Positions 52,795 through 61,103 of a stretch of DNA of 64,000 nucleotides are shown piece after piece. Both the position numbers and the translations under genes were made by a program. Under the pieces are notes generated by a model that saw only the letters and a list, made by a program, of their open reading frames with translations, had not been told where the DNA came from and searched no databases. Numbering within the stretch: position 1 is the stretch's first letter; each line of letters starts with the position of its first letter. The stretch is from Ruegeria_B marisflavi (GTDB taxonomy: Bacteria > Pseudomonadota > Alphaproteobacteria > Rhodobacterales > Rhodobacteraceae), in NCBI RefSeq assembly GCF_025673445.1, contig NZ_JAOVQN010000021.1, forward strand, positions 1 through 64,000, read 5' to 3'.

Positions 52795-53511
52795 TCACGC
52801 ATGCCGGACCTCGTCCTGCGCTTCGGACCGCTGCCCGAGCAGGCTGACCATCGCGTTTACAGTGACTGCAATGGCGATCAAGACTGTCCCCAGCGCCAAA
52901 GCCAGCGCCAGGTTTCCCTTTGAGGTCTCCAGCGCGATTGTCGTGGTCATCACCCGGGTGACGTGGTTGATATTGCCGCCGACGATGATCACCGCGCCGA
53001 CCTCGGCAATGGCACGCCCAAAACCGGCCAGCAACGCGGTCAGCAGCGCCACCCGGCCGTCCCACAACAGGACCGGAACCGTGGCCAGCCGCGAAAGGCC
53101 CAGACTGCGCATCTGCTCGGCATATTCGGCATCCAGCATCTCGATCACCTGTCGGGTCAGAGCGGCGATGATCGGGGTGACCAAAACCACCTGCGCGACG
53201 ATCATCGCAGTCGGAGTGTAAAGCAGCTGCAACACCCCAAGCGGGCCCGAGCGCGACAGCATCAGATAGACAAGCAGCCCCACCACCACCGGCGGCAGCC
53301 CCATCAGCGCATTGACCAATACCACCAGCGCACGGCGGCCCGAAAACCGACCCACCGCCAGCGCAGCGCCCAGCGGCATGCCGATCAGAGCCGCAAACAG
53401 AACCGCAAGCAGCGACACCCGCAGCGACAACCCGACAATGCCTAGCAATTCGGAATCGCCAGTCAGAATCAGGGCAAAGGCAGCTTGCATTTCTTGCGCA
53501 AAATTCTGCAT
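52795..53511 (-). CDS. tupB: Tungstate ABC transporter permease
   Basis: 238 residues, about six membrane helices. Typical ABC permease loop: EYAEQMRSLGLSRLATVPVLLWDGR around residue 140, with GFGRAIAEVGAVIIVGGNIN near the C-terminal part. It is the first gene of tupBCA on the minus strand and overlaps no neighbour at its start. The upstream 110 bp hold the promoter candidate and a GATATGCTATC near-palindrome at 53522-53532. Confidence 0.93.
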   Translation of the reverse strand: MQNFAQEMQAAFALILTGDSELLGIVGLSLRVSLLAVLFAALIGMPLGAALAVGRFSGRRALVVLVNALMGLPPVVVGLLVYLMLSRSGPLGVLQLLYTPTAMIVAQVVLVTPIIAALTRQVIEMLDAEYAEQMRSLGLSRLATVPVLLWDGRVALLTALLAGFGRAIAEVGAVIIVGGNINHVTRVMTTTIALETSKGNLALALALGTVLIAIAVTVNAMVSLLGQRSEAQDEVRHA

Positions 53512-53622
53512 TATCTTCTCTGATATGCTATCTCACTGTTCTCAGGCGCATGAATTTCAACTAAATGCGTACCACGCTTCGCCTCGGCGTCTCAAACAAA
53601 ACCGACATTTGGACAGGAAAAA
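53512..53622 (-). promoter_or_regulatory. tupB upstream region
   Basis: The 111 bp upstream of tupB are more A- and T-rich than the neighbourhood. GATATGCTATC at 53522-53532 is a near-palindrome that could bind the oxyanion-sensing regulator. No clear -35/-10 pair is visible. Confidence 0.3.
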
Positions 53623-53645
53623 GCGCGGTCCCAAAGGGACCGCGC
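53618..53645 (-). terminator. Intrinsic terminator of the pyrimidine-linked ABC operon
   Basis: GCGCGGTCCC at 53623-53632 and GGGACCGCGC at 53636-53645 form a perfect 10-bp stem with an AAA loop; on the minus strand TTTTTCC follows. It lies 36 bp past the binding-protein stop codon. Confidence 0.9.
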
Positions 53646-53680
53646 CAACCGGGTAAATCCCCGACGTAGGGCCTCAAGCG

Positions 53681-54667
53681 TTACTTCAGCGCCGCATCGG
53701 TGATCTCGTGCGTCCAGGCGCCCTCGGGCGCCTTGGTGATCACCGGGTCAGAGCCGCCAGCCAGCAGTGTGGCAACCGTACGGTCGAAATCGGCCGGATC
53801 CAGCGCGCCGTTCGAGCCGGCGGTCAGCTTGGCGATCTCGCCCATCATGCGGACCTGATGCGCCTCGGTCTGGGCGCCGGTGGCGTCATTGTCCAGAACG
53901 ATGCCCGCGGCCTCGTCCGGGTTGGCCTCGGCATATTTCCAGCCCTTCATCGAGGCGCGCACAAAGCGGGTCATCTTGTCCTTGAACGCGTCATCCTTGA
54001 GGTTGTCCTCGAGCACATAGATGCCGTCCTCCAGCGTGGCGACGCCCATGTCCTCGTATTTGAAGGTGACCAGCTCGTCCTCGCTTACACCGGCATCCAG
54101 CACCTGACCGTATTCGTTATAGGTCATGGTCGAGATGCAGTCGGCCTGACGCTGAAGCAGCGGATCGACGTTGAAACCCTGTTTCAGCACGGTCACCCCG
54201 TCGGCGCCACCATCGGTGCTGATCCCCTCCTGGCTCATCCAGCTGAGGAACGGGTATTCATTGCCAAAGAACCAGACGCCGATGGTCTTGCCCTTGAAAT
54301 CCTGCGGTCCGGTAATGCCGGTATCCTTCCAGCAGGTCAGCATCAGGCCCGAAGTTTTGAAGGGCTGCGCGATATTCACCACCGGCAGGCCCTTTTCCCG
54401 CGCCGCCAGTGCCGAGGGCATCCAGTTCAGCATCGCATCGGCGCCACCACCGGCCAGCACCTGCGGCGGGGCGATATCGGGGCCGCCGGGCAGGATGGTC
54501 ACATCCAGCCCCTCTTCGTCATAGAATCCCTTGTCCAGCGCCACGTAATAGCCAGCGAACTGTGCCTGGGTCACCCATTGCAGTTGCAGCTTGACCTCGT
54601 CGGCCGCCAGAGCCGGGCCAGCGGCCAGGGCCAGGGCAAGCGCCGCGCCATTCAACAGTTTCTTCAT
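53681..54667 (-). CDS. ABC transporter substrate-binding protein (NMT1/THI5-like)
   Basis: 328 residues with a Sec signal (MKKLLNGAALALALAAGPAL). Typical NMT1-like features: KLQLQWVTQAQFAGYYVALD at about residue 26, ILPGGPDIAPPQVLAGGGAD, and TFKYEDMGVATLEDGIYVLE. This family carries thiamine precursors, riboflavin-like or pyrimidine-type molecules and aromatic sulfonates. Within a pyrimidine-catabolic block the ligand is probably a pyrimidine, hydantoin or related ring compound. AAGGAG precedes the ATG. It is the last gene of the ABC row on the minus strand, with a terminator after it. Confidence 0.92.
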   Translation of the reverse strand: MKKLLNGAALALALAAGPALAADEVKLQLQWVTQAQFAGYYVALDKGFYDEEGLDVTILPGGPDIAPPQVLAGGGADAMLNWMPSALAAREKGLPVVNIAQPFKTSGLMLTCWKDTGITGPQDFKGKTIGVWFFGNEYPFLSWMSQEGISTDGGADGVTVLKQGFNVDPLLQRQADCISTMTYNEYGQVLDAGVSEDELVTFKYEDMGVATLEDGIYVLEDNLKDDAFKDKMTRFVRASMKGWKYAEANPDEAAGIVLDNDATGAQTEAHQVRMMGEIAKLTAGSNGALDPADFDRTVATLLAGGSDPVITKAPEGAWTHEITDAALK

Positions 54668-54739
54668 GATTTCACTCCTTGTTGGTTGTTCAATTCTGTG
54701 CCCCGGTTCGGTCCGGGATCTTGTCGCATATCTGTCAGC

Positions 54740-55585
54740 CTAGCGTCTCTGCGAAGGGTGCCAAAAGGTGACATGATGTTCGATCAATGCCACCAACCCA
54801 TAGAACAGCGTTCCCGCCAGCGCCGCCACAACGATTTCGGCCCAGACCATGTCCAGGGCCAGTTGCCCGACACTGGTCGAGATGCGGAACCCCATGCCCA
54901 GTGTCGGCGAGCCGAAGAATTCGGCCACGATTGCCCCGATCAGCGCCAACGTGGTCGAGATTTTCAAACCGTTGAAGATGAACGGCATCGCGGCAGGTAA
55001 ACGCAGCTTGAAGAAACTCTGCCAATAGCTGGCGGCATAAGTCTCCATAAGGTCGCGCTGCATGGCCGTAGTCTCGCGCAGGCCCGCCACTGTATTGACC
55101 AGCATGGGAAAGAACACCATCACCACTACCACGGCGGCCTTCGACTGCCAGTCAAACCCGAACCACATCACCAGGATCGGCGCGGTGCCGACGATGGGCA
55201 GGGCCGCCACGAAATTGCCCACCGGCAACAGGCCCAGCCGCAGGAAATCGGACCGATCCACCGCCACCGCCATCAGAAAGGCTGCACCGCAGCCGATCAG
55301 ATAACCGCTCAGCGCCCCCTTGACGAATGTCTGCACGAAATCTGCCCAAAGGATCGGGAGGCTCCCTACAAACCGGGCCGCAATCAGCGACGGCGCGGGC
55401 AGGATCACCAGCGGCACGTTCAATCCGCGCACCACCAGCTCCCACACGATCAGAACGGTTGCACCAAAGATCAATGGAATGGCCAACCTAACGGCCCGGG
55501 TGTCGGAATGCGGCCCTTCGGCAAGCCGAGTGTTGAGCCACCAGCCGAATCCCCAGAGGACAAGAGCAAAGGCAACCAGCGTCAT
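54740..55585 (-). CDS. ABC transporter permease
   Basis: 281 residues from ATG 55585, which shares one base with the preceding permease's stop codon. About seven membrane helices, with the ABC permease EAA loop at TYAASYWQSFFKLRLPAAMPF near residue 200. An Ala/Val-rich hydrophobic N-terminus (MTLVAFALVLWGFGWWLNTR) precedes a second helix group. It pairs with the other permease to form the channel. Confidence 0.93.
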   Translation of the reverse strand: MTLVAFALVLWGFGWWLNTRLAEGPHSDTRAVRLAIPLIFGATVLIVWELVVRGLNVPLVILPAPSLIAARFVGSLPILWADFVQTFVKGALSGYLIGCGAAFLMAVAVDRSDFLRLGLLPVGNFVAALPIVGTAPILVMWFGFDWQSKAAVVVVMVFFPMLVNTVAGLRETTAMQRDLMETYAASYWQSFFKLRLPAAMPFIFNGLKISTTLALIGAIVAEFFGSPTLGMGFRISTSVGQLALDMVWAEIVVAALAGTLFYGLVALIEHHVTFWHPSQRR

Positions 55586-56499
55586 CAGGCCATCCCCATC
55601 CGTTTCAGCACCGTTTTCTCGATCAGCCCCAACAGCCCGACCAGGCAGGCCGCCAGGATCGCGGCGCCAAATAGCGCCGACCATATCTGCACGGTCTGGC
55701 CATAGTAACTGCCTGCCAGCAGGCGCGCGCCGAGACCGGAAACCGCACCAGTGGGCAGCTCGCCCACGATAGCACCGACCAGCGAGGCGGCGATACCGAT
55801 CTTGAGCGAGGCAAAGAGATAGGGCATCGACGCAGGCAGGCGCAGCTTCCAAAAGGTCTCGCCCTTCGAGGCGCTGTAGGTCCTGAGCAGGTCAAGCTGC
55901 ATCGCATCGGGGCTGCGCAGCCCCTTGACCATGCCGACCACGACCGGGAAAAAGCTCAGATAGGCCGAGATCACCGCCTTGGGGATGATCCCCTGAACGC
56001 CAACCGAATAGAGCACCACGATGATCATCGGCGCCAGCGCGATGATCGGGATGGTCTGACTGACAATGGCCCAGGGCATCACCGACATGTCCATGACACG
56101 GCTGTGCACGATCCCCACCGCCAGCAACACGCCCAAAACAGTGCCGATACCAAAGCCCAAAAGCGTGGCACTCAGCGTTACCCAGCCGTGATAGACAAGG
56201 CTGCGCTTCGACGTGATCTTCTTCAGAACCGTGGTGTCCCACAGCTCGACCGCCACCTGATGCGGCGCGGGCAGACGGGGACGTTCCTGCGCCCAAGTTG
56301 CCGGAACGGCAAACCCGTTGCGCAATGCCAATGATACGCCCCCCATCTCGCGTCGCGCCGCAGCATCTGGCGGCGCTACCTCCGCCCCCGCGCGTTCGGC
56401 CTCGACCAGAACGCCTTGCATGTTCATCGGAATGCAGGCGAGATACCAAAGGCCGATCAGCGTCGCGACCACGGTCAAAACAGCCATTATCTGTTTCAT
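55585..56499 (-). CDS. ABC transporter permease
   Basis: 304 residues with an N-terminal helix or signal-like start (MKQIMAVLTVVATLIGLWYL) and an unusual periplasmic or linker segment at 25-95. The permease domain follows, with about five helices and the loop RTYSASKGETFWKLRLPASM near residue 215. It is the first of two permeases; both are needed for an importer of this kind. Its gene shares one base with the next permease. Confidence 0.92.
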   Translation of the reverse strand: MKQIMAVLTVVATLIGLWYLACIPMNMQGVLVEAERAGAEVAPPDAAARREMGGVSLALRNGFAVPATWAQERPRLPAPHQVAVELWDTTVLKKITSKRSLVYHGWVTLSATLLGFGIGTVLGVLLAVGIVHSRVMDMSVMPWAIVSQTIPIIALAPMIIVVLYSVGVQGIIPKAVISAYLSFFPVVVGMVKGLRSPDAMQLDLLRTYSASKGETFWKLRLPASMPYLFASLKIGIAASLVGAIVGELPTGAVSGLGARLLAGSYYGQTVQIWSALFGAAILAACLVGLLGLIEKTVLKRMGMA

Positions 56500-56583
56500 G
56501 GCGCACCTCCGGCCCGACCTGTCACGGGCGGAGAAAAGTCATGGGGATTTCTTGTCCACCCCGCCTTGATACTTGAACCCCGC

Positions 56584-57387
56584 TCACTCATCGGCGTGTC
56601 CTGCCCTGAGCCCCTCGCGCACCCGATGCGCCACTTCGATGAACTCGGCGCTGTCGCGAATGTCGAGCGGCCGCTCCTTGGGCAGCGGGCTTTCGATTAC
56701 ATCGGTGATCCGGCCCGGTCGTGGGCTCATCACCACGATGCGGGTACTCAGATAAACCGCCTCGGGAATTGAATGGGTGACAAAGCCGATCGTCTTGCCC
56801 GTCCGCGCCCAAAGCGCCAGCAATTGTTCATTTAGGTGGTCGCGCACAATCTCGTCCAACGCCCCGAACGGTTCGTCCATCAGCAGGATATCAGCGTCAA
56901 AGGCCAGCGCCCGCGCGATACTCGCCCGCTGTTGCATCCCGCCAGAGAGCTGCCAGGGAAACTTGCCGCCAAATCCAGCAAGATCAACAAGTTCCAGAAC
57001 TTCCCTCACCCGTTGATCCTGCTCTTGCCGGGAGTAGCCCATGATTTCGAGCGGCAGTTTGATATTCTTGGCGATGGTGCGCCAAGGATACAGCCCCGCC
57101 GCCTGGAACACATAGCCATAGGCGCGCTTGCGCCGCGCCTCGTCGGGCGTCATCCCGTTCACCGTCAGGCTGCCGCCCGTCGGTGTCTCGAGCGCCGCGA
57201 TGCACCGCAGGAACGTTGTCTTGCCACAACCTGACGGCCCGATAAAACTGACGAAATCGCCCTTGTTGATTTCCAGGTTCACGTCCTTGAGCGCGTGAAC
57301 CGGGCCGTCATTGGTCTGAAACGTCAGATCCAGCCCCTTGGCCGAAACCACGCTTGACAACTCCGGCTGCTGCCCTGTCCCATTCAT
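56584..57387 (-). CDS. ABC transporter ATP-binding protein
   Basis: 267 residues. Nitrate/taurine-type ATPase: GPSGCGKTTFLRCIAALETP (Walker A), LSGGMQQRASIARALAFDAD (signature) and LLMDEPFGALDEIVRDHLNE (Walker B). The first about 15 residues are weakly conserved; an internal start near the VVSAKGLDL segment is possible, which would widen the small gap to the divergent cupin gene. It energises the two permeases downstream. Confidence 0.93.
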   Translation of the reverse strand: MNGTGQQPELSSVVSAKGLDLTFQTNDGPVHALKDVNLEINKGDFVSFIGPSGCGKTTFLRCIAALETPTGGSLTVNGMTPDEARRKRAYGYVFQAAGLYPWRTIAKNIKLPLEIMGYSRQEQDQRVREVLELVDLAGFGGKFPWQLSGGMQQRASIARALAFDADILLMDEPFGALDEIVRDHLNEQLLALWARTGKTIGFVTHSIPEAVYLSTRIVVMSPRPGRITDVIESPLPKERPLDIRDSAEFIEVAHRVREGLRAGHADE

Positions 57388-57419
57388 AGTGTCATTGTCC
57401 TGTTGGAGACCCCCGAGCG

Positions 57420-57833
57420 ATGCCCGATCAGATGCCAGAAACCTGCCAAAAACTCCGCCTTGGCGAAACCTATGCCGGCAAGCAGGGGTTCAATTATTTT
57501 CAAGGGATCGCGCGCGAGACGACCGGCGCCCAATCCATTTGCATGCATATGCTGCGCATTCCGCCGGGTGGCCGGGCCAAGGCCCATTTGCACGCCGATC
57601 ACGAGACCGCGATCTACGTGATCGAGGGATCGGCGGTCATGTATTGGGGTCCTGCGCTGGAACACCGGATGGAAACCAATGCGGGTGATCTGATCTATAT
57701 CCCCGCCGGTGTGCCGCACCTGCCGATCAACACCGGCCAGACCGAGGCGGTCGCCATCCTGGCCCGCACCGATCCGCACGAGCAGGAGAGCGTCGTTCTC
57801 CTGCCCGAACTGGACGCGCTTGTGCCCGAATAG
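57420..57833 (+). CDS. Cupin-domain protein
   Basis: 137 residues, a single cupin: MHMLRIPPGGRAKAHLHADH supplies a His metal site near residue 50, and GDLIYIPAGVPHLPINT the second motif near residue 100. It is cytoplasmic, of unknown enzyme or binding role. It is divergent from the ABC ATPase (32 bp between start codons) and convergent with the dihydropyrimidinase gene (5 bp apart). It may be a sensor or small enzyme for the imported compound. Confidence 0.85.
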   Translation: MPDQMPETCQKLRLGETYAGKQGFNYFQGIARETTGAQSICMHMLRIPPGGRAKAHLHADHETAIYVIEGSAVMYWGPALEHRMETNAGDLIYIPAGVPHLPINTGQTEAVAILARTDPHEQESVVLLPELDALVPE

Positions 57834-57838
57834 GCGCA

Positions 57839-59293
57839 TCAGACCCCCGTCGCCGGAATGCCCGACCGTTCCACCGGACGCGGTGCGGTCAGCTCTTTCC
57901 AGTTGCTCAGCGCGCGGTTGACCGGGGTATTCGCCTCACGCGCCACGAACTTGCCGTGACCCTCCTGGGTGCGGATCTCGCCGTCATGCACCGCCACCTG
58001 GCCACGCGTCAGGGTAAAGCGCGGCAGGCCCTTGACCTCCTTGCCCTCGAACACGTTGTAATCAATCGCCGATTGCTGGCTGCCCGCGCTGATCGTCTTG
58101 GACTTTTCCGGATCCCAGACCACCAGATCGGCATCGGCGCCCACCAGAACCGCTCCCTTTTTTGGATAGCAATTCAATATCTTGGCAATGTTTGTTGATG
58201 TGACCGCCACAAACTCGTTGGGCGTCAGGCGACCGGTCGCCACCCCATGGGTCCACAGCATCGGCATCCGGTCCTCCAGCCCACCGGTGCCGTTGGGGAT
58301 CTTGGAAAAATCACCCACGCCATAACGTTTCTGCTCGGTGGTAAAGGCGCAGTGATCGGTCGCCACCACGCTCAGCGAGCCCGATTGCAGACCTGCCCAC
58401 AGGCTGTTCTGATGCTGCTTGTTGCGGAAGGGCGGCGACATCACGCGGCGGGCGGCATGGTCCCAGTCGGGGTGGAAATACTCGCTCTCGTCCAGTGTCA
58501 GGTGCTGGATCAGCGGTTCACCCCAGACGCGCTTGCCTTGCATGCGCGCGCGCCGGATCGCCTCATGCGCCTCCTCGCACGAGGTATGCACGACGTACAG
58601 CGGAACCCCCGCCATATCGGCGATCATGATGGCGCGGTTGGTCGCCTCGCCCTCGACCTGAGAGGGGCGCGAATAGGCATGTGCTTCGGGGCCGGTATTG
58701 CCCGCAGCCAGCAGCTTGGCCGTCATCTCGGCCACCACATCGCCGTTTTCGGCATGAACCATAGCAATCCCGCCCAGTTCGGCCAGTCGATTGAACGAGG
58801 CAAACAGCTCGTCATCGTTCACCATCAGCGCGCCTTTGTAAGCAAGGAAATGCTTGAACGTGTTGATGCCTCGGGTGTCGATCACGGTCTTCATGTCGTT
58901 GAAGACCTGCTCGCCCCACCAGGTCACCGCCATGTGGAAGGAATAGTCGCAATTGGCGCGGGTCGATTTGTTGTCCCAGCGCTTGATCGCGTCCAGCAGG
59001 CTCTCACCCTGGTTGGGCAGGCAGAAATCCACCACCATTGTGGTGCCGCCCGCCAGCCCGGCACGGGTGCCGGACTCGAAATCGTCGCTGGAGTAGGTGC
59101 CCATGAAGGGCATTTCCAGATGCACGTGCGGGTCGATACCGCCGGGCATCACGTAACAACCGGTGGCGTCCAGCTCGGTGTCACCCTTCAACCCCGCACC
59201 GATTTCGGTGATCACGCCACCATCGATCAGCACATCGGCCTTATAAGTCAGATCGGCGGTCACAACGGTGCCGTTCCTGATGACTGTGCTCAT
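57839..59293 (-). CDS. hydA: Dihydropyrimidinase / D-hydantoinase
   Basis: 484 residues, the normal family length. It opens the ring of dihydrouracil or dihydrothymine (or hydantoins). The metal ligands are His56 and His58 in GGIDPHVHLEMPFMGT, the carbamylated Lys153 in TFKHFLAYKGALM, and further His and Asp in VVHTSCEEAHEAIRR and VATDHCAFTTEQK. It is the second catabolic step after dihydropyrimidine dehydrogenase. It follows a 105-residue gene on the same strand. It ends next to the convergent cupin gene. Confidence 0.95.
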   Translation of the reverse strand: MSTVIRNGTVVTADLTYKADVLIDGGVITEIGAGLKGDTELDATGCYVMPGGIDPHVHLEMPFMGTYSSDDFESGTRAGLAGGTTMVVDFCLPNQGESLLDAIKRWDNKSTRANCDYSFHMAVTWWGEQVFNDMKTVIDTRGINTFKHFLAYKGALMVNDDELFASFNRLAELGGIAMVHAENGDVVAEMTAKLLAAGNTGPEAHAYSRPSQVEGEATNRAIMIADMAGVPLYVVHTSCEEAHEAIRRARMQGKRVWGEPLIQHLTLDESEYFHPDWDHAARRVMSPPFRNKQHQNSLWAGLQSGSLSVVATDHCAFTTEQKRYGVGDFSKIPNGTGGLEDRMPMLWTHGVATGRLTPNEFVAVTSTNIAKILNCYPKKGAVLVGADADLVVWDPEKSKTISAGSQQSAIDYNVFEGKEVKGLPRFTLTRGQVAVHDGEIRTQEGHGKFVAREANTPVNRALSNWKELTAPRPVERSGIPATGV

Positions 59294-59317
59294 TTTCTTG
59301 AACTCCCTGTTTTCTTG

Positions 59318-59635
59318 TCAGACCGACCCGAAACAGCCGATCGCATTGCCATGCACCCCGATATCGAGCGGCCCGAACGGCCCCTCGACACAGAGCGAGA
59401 AACATCCCGCCTGCGGCAGGTAGACGACCAGGTAGGGGCCATTCGGCCGCGTGACCGCCCAACCTTGCCCCATCACGCCGCCGCTGAACTGCACCTCCAC
59501 CGCCTCCGGCTCTTGCCGCAAGGCCGCGAAATCGCGCAGCGTGGCCCGGCCCACCGCATCCAATGGCGCGTCCGAAAGATCGGCCTCGATCGCCGCCCTT
59601 ATCCGTTTGCGCATTGTGGCTGTGTCCGGCACCAT
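59318..59635 (-). CDS. Conserved small protein of unknown function in pyrimidine locus
   Basis: 105 residues from ATG 59635, with AAGGACAAGG upstream. It starts MVPDTATMRKRIRAAIEADL and has a strand-rich centre (AVEVQFSGGVMGQGWAVTRP), ending PFGPLDIGVHGNAIGCFGSV. It has no signal, membrane helix or known motif. It lies between the amidohydrolase gene and the dihydropyrimidinase gene, 24 bp before the latter, so it is co-transcribed with them. Its role is unknown. Confidence 0.75.
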   Translation of the reverse strand: MVPDTATMRKRIRAAIEADLSDAPLDAVGRATLRDFAALRQEPEAVEVQFSGGVMGQGWAVTRPNGPYLVVYLPQAGCFSLCVEGPFGPLDIGVHGNAIGCFGSV

Positions 59636-59642
59636 CCCTTGT

Positions 59643-59690
59643 CCTTCACTTCGCCTCAAATACTGCGGGGGTTTGGGGGCTGGCCCCCAA
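59643..59690 (-). repeat. Dispersed 3' element: hairpin plus conserved core
   Basis: On the minus strand the hairpin TTGGGGGC-CA-GCCCCCAA (59690-59673) directly follows the amidohydrolase stop codon. Then comes the core CCCGCAGTATTTGAGGCGAA with GTGAAGG. It is the same composite as at 7908-7973. Confidence 0.7.
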
Positions 59691-60941
59691 TCACTCCACG
59701 ATTTCCGCCGTCTCGACCACCGCATGGAACAAAACGTCGGCACCGGCCGCAGCCCATTCCTTCGATATCTCTTCGGCCTCGTTATGGCTCAGCCCGTCCA
59801 CGCAGGGACACATCACCATAGCCGTCGGTGCCACCCGGTTGATCCAGCAGGCATCGTGTCCCGCACCCGAGATGATGTTCATATGGCGGTACCCCAGCCG
59901 CTCGGCCGCGTTGCGGATGGCCGAGACACAGCCCTCGTCAAAGGCCACCGGGTCGAACCCGCCCACCTTCTCAAAGGCGATCTCCAGCCCCATCGCATCG
60001 GCGATCTTCTGGCCCTCGACGCGCAACCGCGCCTCCATATCCTCGATCACCGACAGTTCGGGACTGCGGAAATCCACCGTGAACACCACCTTGCCCGGGA
60101 TCACGTTGCGCGAGTTCGGATAGACGTCGATATGGCCCGCCGCCCCCACCGCGTGGGGCGCGTGGCTGAGCGCGATCTCGTCCACCTTTTCCAGCACCCG
60201 CGCCATGCCCAGCCCCGCATTGCGCCGCATCGGCATTGGGGTCGATCCGGTATGCGCGTCCTTGCCGGTGATCGTGACCTGGGTCCAGCTCAGCCCCTGG
60301 CCATGGGTGACAACGCCGATATCCTTGCCCTCGGCCTCAAGAATCGGGCCCTGTTCGATATGCAGCTCGAAAAAGGCATGCATCTTGCGCGCACCCACCT
60401 CTTCCTCGCCGCGCCAGCCGATCCGCGCCAGTTCATCACCAAAGCTCTTTCCCTCGGCGTCGGTGCGCGCATAGGCCCAGTCCTGCGTATGCATCCCTGC
60501 AAAGACGCCGGAACTCAGCATCGCGGGGGCATACCGCGTACCCTCTTCGTTGGTCCAGTTGGTGGCGACGATGGGATGTTTGGTGCGGATACCTAGATCG
60601 TTCAAGGTGCGGATCACCTCGAGCCCGGCCAGCACCCCCAGCACCCCGTCATATTTGCCGCCCGTGGGCTGGGTATCCAGATGCGAGCCCACATAGACCG
60701 GCAGCGCATCCGGGTCGGTGCCCGCACGCATGGCAAACATGTTGCCCATCTGATCCAGCCCCATGGAACAGCCCGCCTCCTCGCACCATTGCTGAAACAG
60801 TGCGCGTCCCTCGCCATCTTCGTCGGTCAGGGTCTGACGGTTGTTGCCGCCCGCCACGCCCGGGCCGATCTTGGCCATCTCCATCAGACTGTCCCACAAC
60901 CGGTCACCGTTGATTCTGAGATTCTGTGCCGGAGCCGCCAT
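59691..60941 (-). CDS. hyuC: Zn-dependent N-carbamoyl amidohydrolase (beta-ureidopropionase type)
   Basis: 416 residues of the M20 amidase family (allantoate amidohydrolase, N-carbamoyl-amino acid hydrolase). Metal ligands are in YVGSHLDTQPTGGKYDGVLG, ATNWTNEEGTRYAPAMLSS and the dimerisation-domain motif ISGAGHDACWINRVAPTAMV with its His near residue 365. It hydrolyses N-carbamoyl-beta-alanine to beta-alanine, CO2 and ammonia, the third step of the reductive pathway. It lies downstream of a RutR-type operator. GGGGAACAGG precedes the start. Confidence 0.93.
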   Translation of the reverse strand: MAAPAQNLRINGDRLWDSLMEMAKIGPGVAGGNNRQTLTDEDGEGRALFQQWCEEAGCSMGLDQMGNMFAMRAGTDPDALPVYVGSHLDTQPTGGKYDGVLGVLAGLEVIRTLNDLGIRTKHPIVATNWTNEEGTRYAPAMLSSGVFAGMHTQDWAYARTDAEGKSFGDELARIGWRGEEEVGARKMHAFFELHIEQGPILEAEGKDIGVVTHGQGLSWTQVTITGKDAHTGSTPMPMRRNAGLGMARVLEKVDEIALSHAPHAVGAAGHIDVYPNSRNVIPGKVVFTVDFRSPELSVIEDMEARLRVEGQKIADAMGLEIAFEKVGGFDPVAFDEGCVSAIRNAAERLGYRHMNIISGAGHDACWINRVAPTAMVMCPCVDGLSHNEAEEISKEWAAAGADVLFHAVVETAEIVE

Positions 60942-60986
60942 ACCTGTTCCCCTGTTGCTTGCTTTGCGTTACTGCTGGCCTAGCTA

Positions 60987-61035
60987 TTTGACCAACTGGT
61001 CAAACTCACGCTATCACGGGTTTGACACCAGTCAA
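60987..61035. promoter_or_regulatory. RutR-type operator palindrome and second inverted repeat
   Basis: TTTGACCA-AC-TGGTCAAA at 60987-61004 fits the RutR consensus TTGACCANNTGGTCAA exactly. TTGAC-ACCA-GTCAA at 61022-61035 is a second, shorter inverted repeat whose centre is 33 bp away. Both sit between the amidohydrolase start and the RutR-like regulator gene, so they may govern both. Confidence 0.85.
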
Positions 61036-61103
61036 GAAATAGCCGAGTTCCACTGCAAGATTCCGTCGCTTCGACGGGCAAGCGAAGGAAAAATCAGCAG
61101 ATC

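Noticed and set aside
53513..53521. Shared ATCTTCNCT word in the tupB and formate dehydrogenase promoters
   Set aside because: In tupB this word is the complement of the ribosome binding site, so the match with the sites at 41737 and 41798 is probably chance.
56500..56583. A further copy of the dispersed 3' element after the ABC ATPase gene
   Set aside because: The minus strand shows only a loose resemblance (a GTATCAAGG stretch) and no hairpin, so it is not counted.
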